This document shows, piece after piece, positions 20,268-30,469 of a DNA stretch of 64,000 bases (its first letter is position 1; every line of letters starts with the position of its first letter). The DNA is from Steroidobacteraceae bacterium (GTDB lineage: Bacteria; Pseudomonadota; Gammaproteobacteria; Steroidobacterales; Steroidobacteraceae): positions 1 to 64,000 of the forward strand of contig JAPZRU010000017.1 of the NCBI GenBank assembly GCA_027531255.1, in the 5' to 3' direction. Both the position numbers and the translations under genes were made by a program. The notes beneath the pieces were generated by a model that did not search any database, had not been told where the DNA came from, and worked only from the letters and a program-made list of their open reading frames with translations.

Positions 20268-21407
20268 CTACTGTGCGCGGGCGTGGCCCGGGAGTCCCGC
20301 GATGCGCGGATCGCGCCAGCCGAGGCCGGGCTCTTCGGACTCGAGCCATTCGTGCAGGCGCTCGAGGCCGTCGGCCACGCGGGTACGCGGCTGCCAGCCC
20401 GTCGCCGCGCCGAAGGCGGCGAAGTCCGTGACGTAGTAGCGCCTTCCCCCCGCACGGGCGCGGCCGAACACGGGTTCGGGGCATCGCCCCGTGAGCCGCG
20501 CCACGTGGTCCAGCAGATCGAGCACGCCGAGCGCGTTATCGACGCCGCCGCCGACGTTGAACGCGCGGCCGCGCAGCACGTCCGCGTGGCGGCGCGCCTG
20601 CTCGAGAGCCTCGACGAGGTCGTCGACGTACAGGAAGTCGCGGACCTGCAGCCCGTCGCCGCGGATCGCCACCGGCCGACCGGCCAGCACGCTCCGCACC
20701 AGCGGGGCGACCCCGCCGTGGTCGACGTCGCCACACTCGTGCGGCCCGTAGGTGCAGCCGATCCGCAGCACGGTCGTACGCAGGCCGTAGCTGCGCGCAT
20801 AGTCCCGCACGTACTGCTCGGCCGCGACCTTCGAGCAGCCCAGCGGGCCGTGGCCGTCCAGCGGTCGCGTCTCGGGGATCCCGCGCGCGCGCACGCGCGC
20901 GTTCACCGGTTCGTAGCGACGCGCCGCCGCACGCACCTCGAGATCCAGCAGCGGGCCGTAGACCTCGCTCGTCGAGGCGTGGACGAGCGACGGCGGCCGC
21001 GGCGCGAGACGCACGGCTTCCAGTACGTTCAGAGTCCCGCGCACGTTGGTGTCGAAGTCGTCGAGCGGGTCGGACAGGCTCGCCGTCGCGCTGACCTGCG
21101 CCCCGAGGTGCACGACGTGCTCCACGCCGGCGATCGCTTCGCGCACCACTTCGGGATCGCGCAGGTCTCCGCGCACGAAATCGAACTGGCCGGCGTAGTG
21201 CGCCCCGAGCCAGTGGATGTTGTGCTCGCTGCCGGGCCGCGCCAGGGAGTCCAGCACCCGCACGCAGACAGCGTCGTCGAGCAGCCGCTTCGCGACGTTC
21301 ACGCCGACGAAACCGGCGCCGCCGGTGACGAGCACGCGGGGCAGTTCGCCCGAGCGGATACGGGGAGGACGCGCACCGGACCGCGCTGCTCGCCTGTCGT
21401 CGTTCAC
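20268..21407 (-). CDS. CDP-paratose 2-epimerase-like SDR protein with substituted catalytic Tyr
   Basis: An extended short-chain dehydrogenase of 379 residues with Rossmann motif GGAGFVG (29-35), SLARPGSEHNIHWL, NVRGTLNVLEAVR and RIGCTYGPHE. The overall pattern, including PLGCSKVAAEQYV, follows CDP-paratose 2-epimerase (RfbE/TyvE). At the catalytic position, where relatives have SPYGCSK, this protein has GPLGCSK: Leu189 replaces Tyr, encoded by CTG (minus strand, 20841-20843), while Lys193 is kept. Standard epimerase chemistry is therefore doubtful. The GTG start has an AGGAG site 7 bases upstream. It is probably co-transcribed with the glycosyltransferase downstream and may build or bind a nucleotide sugar for it. 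Confidence 0.82.
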   Translation of the reverse strand: MNDDRRAARSGARPPRIRSGELPRVLVTGGAGFVGVNVAKRLLDDAVCVRVLDSLARPGSEHNIHWLGAHYAGQFDFVRGDLRDPEVVREAIAGVEHVVHLGAQVSATASLSDPLDDFDTNVRGTLNVLEAVRLAPRPPSLVHASTSEVYGPLLDLEVRAAARRYEPVNARVRARGIPETRPLDGHGPLGCSKVAAEQYVRDYARSYGLRTTVLRIGCTYGPHECGDVDHGGVAPLVRSVLAGRPVAIRGDGLQVRDFLYVDDLVEALEQARRHADVLRGRAFNVGGGVDNALGVLDLLDHVARLTGRCPEPVFGRARAGGRRYYVTDFAAFGAATGWQPRTRVADGLERLHEWLESEEPGLGWRDPRIAGLPGHARAQ

Positions 21408-21442
21408 GTCGGACTCCTGAATGTCTGCACGAGCGAGCGCAC

Positions 21443-21470
21443 TCGCACCGAGGTGCGACGCACGTTAATA
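21443..21470 (-). promoter_or_regulatory. Candidate promoter and operator of the epimerase-glycosyltransferase pair
   Basis: The minus strand shows TATTAA (21465-21470) as a -10 candidate. Immediately downstream is a 16-base perfect palindrome, TCGCACC-GA-GGTGCGA read on the plus strand at 21443-21458. The palindrome would overlap the transcription start, a typical repressor position. No -35 is evident, and the regulator is not known. Confidence 0.45.
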
Positions 21471-21588
21471 CAGACCTGCTCGCGCGACGTACCGAGCGGC
21501 GCGGCGCGTCTTGCCCGCCTGTTCGGGCACGTTGCGTATGTCGATGTGCGCACGCTCCCGCGCCGACGGCGCGGCGCTCGGAACGGCG

Positions 21589-22965
21589 TCACCGCACCAC
21601 GTGCCAGCGAGTCTGGCGCCCGGCGAGGTAGGTCACCTTCTCGCCGTCGAACAGCGCGTCCTGCTCGAGCTTCACCTGCACGAGCTGGCCGCCCCACTCG
21701 GCCACGGGCACCTTCACGTTGCCCTCGATCGCGTAGACGGTCGACGGATGCAGCGGCCAGTCGCCCTGCACGGGCGTCGGCCCCTGGTCGTCCCACATGC
21801 CGATCGTCGGGCCCGGCGCGTGCCCGAAGAAGCCCAGCGGGTGCGTGTAGATCGTGCTCGCGATTCCCGCCCGCTGCGATGCGGCCTGGGCGCGCGCGAG
21901 CACCTCGTTACCGGTGCGCCCGGCGCGGAACTCGGCCGTCAGCAGGTCCTGCCAGCGATTGCCGACGGCGAGCGCGGCCTGCAGGCCCGCCGGCGCGTCC
22001 GACTCGCCGACGCGCGCGACGTAGGCCATCTCCTGGACGTCGGTGCAGAGCTTCAGGTAGCAGACGCCGACGTCCGTGTGCAGCACGTCGCCCGGCTGGA
22101 TCACGCCGGACATCCCGCAGAAGTCCGTCTTCGGCCCGCACTCGAGGCCCGGCGCCTGCCGGTTGACGTAGGGCATGAACCAGATCGGGAGCCCCAGCGA
22201 CTCGAAACGCTCGCGCAGGTACCACGCGACGTCGTCGGTGGTGGTGACGCCCGGCGTGATGACCCGCGAGCTGAAACCTTCCGCGATCACGCCGCGCGAC
22301 AGCGCGACGACGTGGGGATAGATCGCGAGTTCCGACGGCGTGCGGGTTTCGAGCCACCGGATCACGAGCGTCTCCGCGGGCACGAAGCGCTTCTCGAAGC
22401 CCGGCGGCAGCACCTCGAGCAGCCGCTCGCGCAGCGCGTGCGTCAGCCCGTCGGCGACCGGCCAGTGCCGCGAGGCGTTCACGCCGATGCGAGCCGGGTT
22501 CCGCTCGCGGATCAGCTCGCCGAGCGCCTGCCACTGCGCGTCGAGCGAGCCGCCCTCCCAGCCGGTCGAGTAGGGCTTGCCCAGCGGGTAGCGATTCACG
22601 GAGAGCCGCTCGAACGTGCCGTCGGGCCGGCGGTTGAAGACCAGCATCGTGGTGCGGCGGGCCGCGAAACTCGGTTGCGGCACCAGCGTGAAGTAGACCG
22701 GGTCTTCCGCGTACTCCCGGTTGATCACGAGCCACATGTCGAGGCCCGCTTCCGCCATCAGGCGCGGCAGGAGCGTCTCGAGGCGCTCCTGCAGCATGCG
22801 ATTCTCCGGCTCGATGCGGGCACGGGGCGGCAGTACGGCGTACGCATCGGCGCCGCCGATCGCGCGGCCCTGGTCGGGACGGTCGGCGGCGACGGCTCCG
22901 GCCAGCGGCAACGCGAGGGCGGCGGCCACGGCGGCGGCAGCGGCAACGATCCTGGAAGCGGTCAC
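21589..22965 (-). CDS. Secreted M24-family (Xaa-Pro dipeptidase-like) metallopeptidase
   Basis: A 458-residue pita-bread-fold protein. All five expected metal ligands are visible: Asp in HTDVG, a second Asp 11 residues later (CTDVQEM), His in THPLGFFGH, Glu in YAIEGNV and Glu in VKLEQD. The N-terminal region is a signal peptide (VAAAAAVAAALALPLAGAVAAD), so the enzyme is exported to the periplasm or beyond. I chose GTG at 22965 because AGG lies 6 bases upstream and a signal peptide begins there; further GTG codons at 22980 and 23010 are possible. A role in peptide or proline-dipeptide breakdown is family inference. It is transcribed alone. Confidence 0.85.
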   Translation of the reverse strand: MTASRIVAAAAAVAAALALPLAGAVAADRPDQGRAIGGADAYAVLPPRARIEPENRMLQERLETLLPRLMAEAGLDMWLVINREYAEDPVYFTLVPQPSFAARRTTMLVFNRRPDGTFERLSVNRYPLGKPYSTGWEGGSLDAQWQALGELIRERNPARIGVNASRHWPVADGLTHALRERLLEVLPPGFEKRFVPAETLVIRWLETRTPSELAIYPHVVALSRGVIAEGFSSRVITPGVTTTDDVAWYLRERFESLGLPIWFMPYVNRQAPGLECGPKTDFCGMSGVIQPGDVLHTDVGVCYLKLCTDVQEMAYVARVGESDAPAGLQAALAVGNRWQDLLTAEFRAGRTGNEVLARAQAASQRAGIASTIYTHPLGFFGHAPGPTIGMWDDQGPTPVQGDWPLHPSTVYAIEGNVKVPVAEWGGQLVQVKLEQDALFDGEKVTYLAGRQTRWHVVR

Positions 22966-23123
22966 GGACAACCTCGGCACGCGAAAGGAACGCCCGGATT
23001 CTAGCGGCACGCCGGCGGCGCTCGCGCACGTACCGACGGGTTTTGGCTATGCTCTTCCCACCGCCTGCCGCACTCGCCTCTCTCCCGGGCGAGTGCACCC
23101 GGGCGTGCAGCAGAGGGCGCCCG

Positions 23124-24272
23124 ATGACGTCGACCCGTTCCGCCAGCGCGAACCTGCAACTGTGCGCGCTGATCCTCCTGGGCGTTTCGGGCGCCAATTC
23201 GCTCGGCATCCTGCCGATGCTGGTCGGTGCGTTCGCCGATCACGGCGGCTTCAGCCTGCAGACCGCCGGCCTGCTCGTCAGCCTGGAGCTGACGGCGATG
23301 CTTGCCGGCAACGCGGCGCTCCTCGGGCCGCTGCGAGGGTTCCGGGTCAGGCGAATCGCGGCGCTCGCGCTGGGATTGCTCGTCCTCGGCAACGTACTCG
23401 CCGCGGGCGCCGATGGACTCGCGGCCCACGCAACCTGCCGCGTGATCGCCGGGCTCGGCGCCGGCTGCACGATCGCGTTCGCCGGGCAGCTCGCGCAGCG
23501 CGCCACCGCAGACCGCGACTTCGCGATCTACACCGCGGTCATCCTGGTCGCGGGCGCCCTTAACCTGCAGCTCGCGCCCGCACTGCTCGAGCGGTTCGCC
23601 ATCGGCGGCCTGCTCGGGCTGCTGGCGGTGTACGCGATGGCAGGCCTCGTGCTGCTGCGCTGGCTGCCGGACGGTCTGCACGCGCCGCGTACCGGGGAAA
23701 CCCACCAGAAATCCCCCGCGAGGCTCGACGCGCTGGCGCTGGTGCTGGTGCTGTACATCGGGCTGGCTTCCCTGTGGACGCTGGTCGGACGCTTCGGCGT
23801 CGCCGCGGGTCTCGATGCCGGTTCCGTGAGCCGCGTGATCGGCAGCGCATTCCTGCTGGCGGGCCTCGCGGGCGCGGCGCTGGCCCCGACGCTGGCGCGG
23901 CGCTTCGGCAACGGGCGGGTGGTCGGCGCGGCCGTGATCGGCATGGCCGCGGCCGGCGTCGTGCTCTCGGTGCAGACCGGCGGCAGCGCGTTGGTCTTCA
24001 CGGTCGCCACCGCCGCCTTCATCTACGCCTGGTTCACGTGCTTCCCGAACGTGATGGGGCTGCTCGCCAGGCTCGATCCCGCCGGCGGTCTCGCGGTCGG
24101 CGGCATGCTAGTGCAGACGCTGGGCTTCGCAGTCAGCCCCGCTTTCGCCGCGTGGCTGATCGGCGCGGTGTCGCTCACCGGCGCGGGATGGGTCGCGATC
24201 GGGTTCCTGGGCTCGAGCCTCGTGCTGCTGGCAGTGGTGGTCAGGCGCGGACCGGCTCGCGCGACGCCATGA
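23124..24272 (+). CDS. MFS family transporter
   Basis: A 382-residue protein with about twelve hydrophobic segments and the loop between segments 2 and 3 typical of the major facilitator superfamily. The N-terminus is MTSTRSASANLQLCALILLG; I preferred the ATG at 23124 because an AGAGGG site lies 7 bases before it. The substrate cannot be predicted; small single-domain MFS carriers of this type include drug and sugar exporters. It is a lone gene, divergent from the M24 peptidase, with the guaA gene convergent behind it. Confidence 0.85.
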   Translation: MTSTRSASANLQLCALILLGVSGANSLGILPMLVGAFADHGGFSLQTAGLLVSLELTAMLAGNAALLGPLRGFRVRRIAALALGLLVLGNVLAAGADGLAAHATCRVIAGLGAGCTIAFAGQLAQRATADRDFAIYTAVILVAGALNLQLAPALLERFAIGGLLGLLAVYAMAGLVLLRWLPDGLHAPRTGETHQKSPARLDALALVLVLYIGLASLWTLVGRFGVAAGLDAGSVSRVIGSAFLLAGLAGAALAPTLARRFGNGRVVGAAVIGMAAAGVVLSVQTGGSALVFTVATAAFIYAWFTCFPNVMGLLARLDPAGGLAVGGMLVQTLGFAVSPAFAAWLIGAVSLTGAGWVAIGFLGSSLVLLAVVVRRGPARATP

Positions 24273-24355
24273 ACCCCGAGGCAGGTGCGGCCGCCCGGAG
24301 CCGGTGACAGCCCCAAGGCTGGCGACCGGGCCGACGAGCGCAGCGAGCGCGCCGC

Positions 24356-25990
24356 TCACTCCCACTCGATCGTGGCCGGCGGCTTCCCGGAGATGTCGTA
24401 GACCACGCGCGACACGCCCGGCACTTCGTTCACGATCCGGCGCGAGACGTGGTCCAGGAACTCGTACGGCAGGCGCGCCCAGTGCGCGGTCATGAAGTCG
24501 ACCGTCTCGACCGCGCGGAGCGCGATCACCCAGTCGTACTTGCGGCCGTCGCCCATCACGGCCACCGAGCGGACCGGCAGGAACACCGCGAAGGCCTGGC
24601 TGGTCCTGTCGTACAGGTCGTGCCGGCGCAGTTCCTCGATGTAGATGTCGTCGGCGCGCCGCAGGAGGTCCGCGTACTCCTTGACCACGGGCCCGAGGAT
24701 CCGCACGCCCAGGCCGGGCCCCGGGAAGGGATGCCGGTAGACCATCTCGCGCGGGAGGCCGAGCTCGACGCCGATCCGACGCACCTCGTCCTTGAAGAGC
24801 TCGCGCAGCGGCTCCAGCAGCTTCAGGTTCATCTTCTCCGGCAGGCCGCCCACGTTGTGGTGGCTCTTGATGACGTGAGCCTTGCCGGTCTTGGCGCCGG
24901 CCGACTCGATCACGTCCGGATAGATCGTGCCCTGTGCGAGCCAGCGGATGCCGGCGAGCTTCTGCGCTTCCTCGTCGAACACCTCGACGAACAGGCGGCC
25001 GATGATCTTGCGCTTCCTCTCGGGGTCCGCCTCGCCCGCCAGCGCGGACAGGAAGCGCTCCTCCGCGTTCACGCGGATCACCTTCACGCCCATGTGCTCG
25101 GCGAACGTCGCCATCACCTGGTCGCCCTCGTTCAGGCGCAGCAGGCCGTGGTCGACGAACACGCAGGTCAGCTGGTCGCCGATCGCGCGGTGCAGGAGCG
25201 CGGCGACGACCGAGGAGTCCACGCCGCCCGAGAGGCCGAGCAGCACGCGATCGGTGCCGACCTGGTCGCGCACGCGGGCGATCGCGTCCTCGATGATGTG
25301 GCCGGCGTCCCAGAGCGCGTCGCAGCCGCAGATCTCGCGGACGAAGCGTTCGAGCAGCGCGTAGCCCTGGCGGGTGTGCGTGACTTCCGGGTGGAACTGC
25401 ACGCCGTAGTAGCGGCGCGCGTCGTCTTCCATCGCGGCGAGCGGCGCGCCGAGGCTCCGACCCACCGCGCGGAAGCCCGGCGGCAGCCGCGTGACGCGGT
25501 CGCCGTGGCTCATCCAGACGTCGAGCACGCACTCGCCGTCCGCCGGGCGCGGCGCCGGTGCGGCCGGTGCGGCGGCGAGGGCGGCGGCCGGGTCGTTCGG
25601 CCCCTGCCCGGTACCCAGGTTCGCGAGCAGCCGCGAGTCCGCGGGCGCGTGCACCTGCGCGTAGCCGAACTCGCGGTGGTCCGACGACTCGACGCGGCCC
25701 CCGAGCTGCGCGGCCATCGTCTGCATGCCGTAGCAGATGCCGAGCACCGGCACGCCGAGCTTCCAGACCGCCTCGGGGGCGCGCGGCGAGTGCGCCGCGG
25801 TGACCGACTCCGGGCCGCCGGAGAGGATCACGCCCTTCGCGCCGTAGCGCTCGACGAAGGCGTCGCCGCAGTCCCACGGGTGGATCTCGCAGTACACGCC
25901 GATCTCGCGCACGCGGCGCGCGATCAGCTGCGTGTACTGCGCGCCGAAGTCGAGGATCAGGATCCGGTGCGCGTGGATGTCCTGCGGCAG
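24356..25990 (-). CDS. guaA: GMP synthase (glutamine-hydrolysing), apparent CTG start
   Basis: GuaA converts XMP to GMP with ATP and glutamine. The 544-residue protein has an N-terminal class I amidotransferase with nucleophile Cys86 (GICYGMQ) and the His200/Glu202 pair (FHPEVTH), an ATP-pyrophosphatase P-loop LSGGVDSS, and a C-terminal dimerisation domain ending IEWE. An Ala/Pro-rich insert of about 20 residues (roughly 124-150) is absent from typical homologues. There is no in-frame ATG, GTG or TTG between the guaB stop and the conserved RILILDFG; the codon at the family start position is CTG (25988-25990). A second CTG at 26018-26020 overlaps the guaB stop as CTGA. The gene follows guaB by 26 bases. 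Confidence 0.93.
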   Translation of the reverse strand: MPQDIHAHRILILDFGAQYTQLIARRVREIGVYCEIHPWDCGDAFVERYGAKGVILSGGPESVTAAHSPRAPEAVWKLGVPVLGICYGMQTMAAQLGGRVESSDHREFGYAQVHAPADSRLLANLGTGQGPNDPAAALAAAPAAPAPRPADGECVLDVWMSHGDRVTRLPPGFRAVGRSLGAPLAAMEDDARRYYGVQFHPEVTHTRQGYALLERFVREICGCDALWDAGHIIEDAIARVRDQVGTDRVLLGLSGGVDSSVVAALLHRAIGDQLTCVFVDHGLLRLNEGDQVMATFAEHMGVKVIRVNAEERFLSALAGEADPERKRKIIGRLFVEVFDEEAQKLAGIRWLAQGTIYPDVIESAGAKTGKAHVIKSHHNVGGLPEKMNLKLLEPLRELFKDEVRRIGVELGLPREMVYRHPFPGPGLGVRILGPVVKEYADLLRRADDIYIEELRRHDLYDRTSQAFAVFLPVRSVAVMGDGRKYDWVIALRAVETVDFMTAHWARLPYEFLDHVSRRIVNEVPGVSRVVYDISGKPPATIEWE

Positions 25991-26016
25991 CCCGGCAGTC
26001 GCGGCGGCGGTCGGGT

Positions 26017-27599
<1,583 letters not shown>

Positions 27600-27736
27600 C
27601 CCGCCACCGGGCAGCCGCTCCGACAGCGGCACCGGCGCCGGCTCTCGTCACGCGGCCGTCATCGAACCGTCGCAGAACCGTCTTGCGGCAGGCGCAGCCT
27701 CTCGCGCCTCGCAAGCTACGCTTGGGTGAATCCTCC

Positions 27737-30469
27737 ATGCGCTCCCCGCCCCTTCCCGGTCGCCCCGCCCTGGCCGCCGCCGTCCGCCTCGCCCTCTGCG
27801 CCCCGCTGACCCTCGCCGCCCCCGCCGCGTTCGCCCAGACGGCGCCCGGCGCCACTACCCTCGAGGACGTCGTGGTCGTCGGCTCCCGACCGATCGCCGA
27901 ATCCGAGGCCGCGGCGCTCGAGATCCAGCGCGATTCGGTGTCCCTGGTGGCCGTCGCGGCCGCCGACGCCGTCGGCCGCCTCCCAGATCAGAACATCGCC
28001 CAGGCGGCCGGCCGACTGCCGGGCGTCGGCGTGGCCCGCGACCAGGGTCAGGCGCGCTACATCAACCTGCGGGGCGCGCCGGCCAGCTGGACGACCCTTT
28101 CGATCGACGGCATCTCGATCGTGAGCCCCGAGGGCCGTGACACGCGCTACGACTCCCTGCCCTCGGCGATCGCTTCGCAGATCGTCGTGCAGAAGGCCGT
28201 CACGCCTGACATGACCGGCGAGACGATCGCCGGCAACGTGGACCTGCGAACGCGCTCGGCGTTCGACTACGACGACCTGCACGTCGCGGGCAAGCTCGGC
28301 GGCGGCCACGTGGAACTCGGCAGCCGGCAGGAGTACGAGGGCTCGCTCGTCGCCTCCAACCGCTACGAGGTGGGCACCGGCGAGATCGGGCTCCTGATGT
28401 CGGGCTCGTACTACCAGCGCGACATGGTGACCGACAACTTCGAAACGGACTGGGAGCAGGTCGCCCAGGACCGCCAGTCCGGCTTTGCGGATCGCGTGTG
28501 GGCGCGCGAGACCGAGAACAAGCTGTATCGCCTGACCCGCCGCAACTACTCGGGCTCGGCGCGGATCGACTGGCGGCCCGACGGCGACGGCGGCCGCTAC
28601 TTTCTGCAGTCGATCTTCACGACCTTCACCGACGACGAGCAGCGCGACAACTTCATCTTCGACCTCGACGACCGGCAGGGCGACAATACCCGCGGCCCCG
28701 CACCCTGCACGATCGCCCAGGCCACGTCCGCCGCGAACTCCGGCTATGCCGACGTCTGCATCGGCAACACCCCGTTCCTCGGCACGGTTTACGGCATCGA
28801 CATCAACCAGCGCGCGACGCTGCGCGAGTTCGAGCAGTCGATCTTCACGAACACGCTCGGCGGCGACCACGAGTTCGGCGCCTGGCGCGCGGCCTGGCGG
28901 CTCAACTACACGCAGTCCAGGGACGACCGCAGCGTCACCGGCGAGGCCCGCTACGACAGCCCGTCCACGCGCACGCTGCGGCCGACGGTGCGCTACGACC
29001 TGCGTGACCCGCAGCTGGCACGCGTCGAACTGTTCCGCACGCTGCAGACCGCCGGCCAGTTCTCGGCGGGCGCCCGCGTGACGAACATCGACGATTTCGC
29101 CCGCCCGCTGACCTCGCTACGCCTGCTCGACGCCGTCGACACGACCGATTCCTACACGGCCAAGCTCGACCTCGAGCGCGACCTCGACCTGTTCGGCGGC
29201 GAGACCTCGCTCGCGTTCGGCTTCCAGTTCGACCAGCGCACCAAGGAAGCGGACGAGAAGGAGATCCTGCTGAACCAGGCGGCGCAGTTCACGGCGGCCG
29301 GCATCCCGACCACCTACGTGCCCGTCTCGCTCGACACGCGCTTCGAGGGCGAGATCCCGCTCGGGTACACGTTCCGCTACTTCGACATCCGCGCGATGCG
29401 CGACATGGCGTCCCGGGCGAAGTCGATCGCGAGCTTCACGCCGATCCTGCCGAACTTCTACGAGGTGCGCGAGACGATCAACGCGGCGTACGGAATGACC
29501 ACCACGCGGTACGGCTGGGGCAGCGTGGTCGGCGGCGTGCGCGTCGAGCAGGTGGAGAATCGCGCCAAGGCCTTCTCGACGGTGGCGGGCACCCCGCGCC
29601 TGAACGACATCGAGAACTCCGAGACGCTACTGTTCCCGAGCCTGCACGTGAACTGGGACGTGACCGAGGACAAGAAGATCCGCCTGTCGTTCAGCTCCGG
29701 CGCGGCGCGCCCGGACTACGACCAGCTGCGCCCGAACTTCATGTTCAGCGACTCGAACCAGACCGTGTCCGGCGGCAACCCGGAGGCGAAGCCCGAGCGC
29801 GCCTACGGCGCGGACCTCTACTTCGAGTGGTACGTGCAGCCGCAGGGCTACGTGATGGCGGGCACGTTCTACAAGAAGGCCGAGGACGTGCTGTTCGACG
29901 ACGTGCGGGTGTTCGGCCTCGACGTGCTCGACGCCGGCGGCGTGGACCGTTCGAACTACCTGTTCAGCACGGTCACGAACGGCGGCGACGGCCACCTCTA
30001 CGGCGCCGAGGTCGCGGTGCAGCAGCAGCTCGAGCCGTTCACGACCGCGTGGGGCCTGCCCGACTGGCTGGGCGGCTTCGGGCTGTCGGCGAACGCCACC
30101 TACAACGTCAGCGAGGCGACCAAGCCCGACGGCTCGAAGGTGCGGCTGCCCGGCACGTCCGACTACGTCTACAACGTCGGCGCGTACTACGAGAAGTACG
30201 ACTGGTCGGTGCGCCTGAACTACCAGAAGCGCTCGAAGTGGCTCGACACGATCGGCGCCGCAGTCGACGGCGGCGACGCCTACTGGGCGGCGGACGACGA
30301 GATGGACTTCTCGGTGCGCTACGCGGTGAACGCCGGTCTCGAGGTCTACTTCGACGCTTCGAACCTGCTCGACAACCCGGGTCGCCGCTACTCCGGCGGC
30401 TCGCCCTACACGATCGAGTGGGAGCGTTTCGGGCGCCGCTACACGGCCGGCGTGCGGATCCAGCTGTGA
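27737..30469 (+). CDS. TonB-dependent outer-membrane receptor (Xanthomonas/Caulobacter type)
   Basis: A 910-residue outer-membrane receptor that would import a ligand using TonB-transmitted energy. The N-terminus is a signal peptide ending AFAQ; a TonB box-like segment (LEDVVVVGSRP) follows, and then a plug domain with GRLPDQNIAQAAGRLPGV and VTPDMTGETIAGNVDLRTRSAF, characteristic of the Xanthomonas/Caulobacter receptor subfamily. The C-terminal half is a beta-barrel ending with an aromatic-rich last strand (YTAGVRIQL). The ligand is unknown. Its stop overlaps the start of the alkaline phosphatase gene, pointing to a shared role, possibly scavenging of a phosphorylated compound. Confidence 0.92.
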   Translation: MRSPPLPGRPALAAAVRLALCAPLTLAAPAAFAQTAPGATTLEDVVVVGSRPIAESEAAALEIQRDSVSLVAVAAADAVGRLPDQNIAQAAGRLPGVGVARDQGQARYINLRGAPASWTTLSIDGISIVSPEGRDTRYDSLPSAIASQIVVQKAVTPDMTGETIAGNVDLRTRSAFDYDDLHVAGKLGGGHVELGSRQEYEGSLVASNRYEVGTGEIGLLMSGSYYQRDMVTDNFETDWEQVAQDRQSGFADRVWARETENKLYRLTRRNYSGSARIDWRPDGDGGRYFLQSIFTTFTDDEQRDNFIFDLDDRQGDNTRGPAPCTIAQATSAANSGYADVCIGNTPFLGTVYGIDINQRATLREFEQSIFTNTLGGDHEFGAWRAAWRLNYTQSRDDRSVTGEARYDSPSTRTLRPTVRYDLRDPQLARVELFRTLQTAGQFSAGARVTNIDDFARPLTSLRLLDAVDTTDSYTAKLDLERDLDLFGGETSLAFGFQFDQRTKEADEKEILLNQAAQFTAAGIPTTYVPVSLDTRFEGEIPLGYTFRYFDIRAMRDMASRAKSIASFTPILPNFYEVRETINAAYGMTTTRYGWGSVVGGVRVEQVENRAKAFSTVAGTPRLNDIENSETLLFPSLHVNWDVTEDKKIRLSFSSGAARPDYDQLRPNFMFSDSNQTVSGGNPEAKPERAYGADLYFEWYVQPQGYVMAGTFYKKAEDVLFDDVRVFGLDVLDAGGVDRSNYLFSTVTNGGDGHLYGAEVAVQQQLEPFTTAWGLPDWLGGFGLSANATYNVSEATKPDGSKVRLPGTSDYVYNVGAYYEKYDWSVRLNYQKRSKWLDTIGAAVDGGDAYWAADDEMDFSVRYAVNAGLEVYFDASNLLDNPGRRYSGGSPYTIEWERFGRRYTAGVRIQL

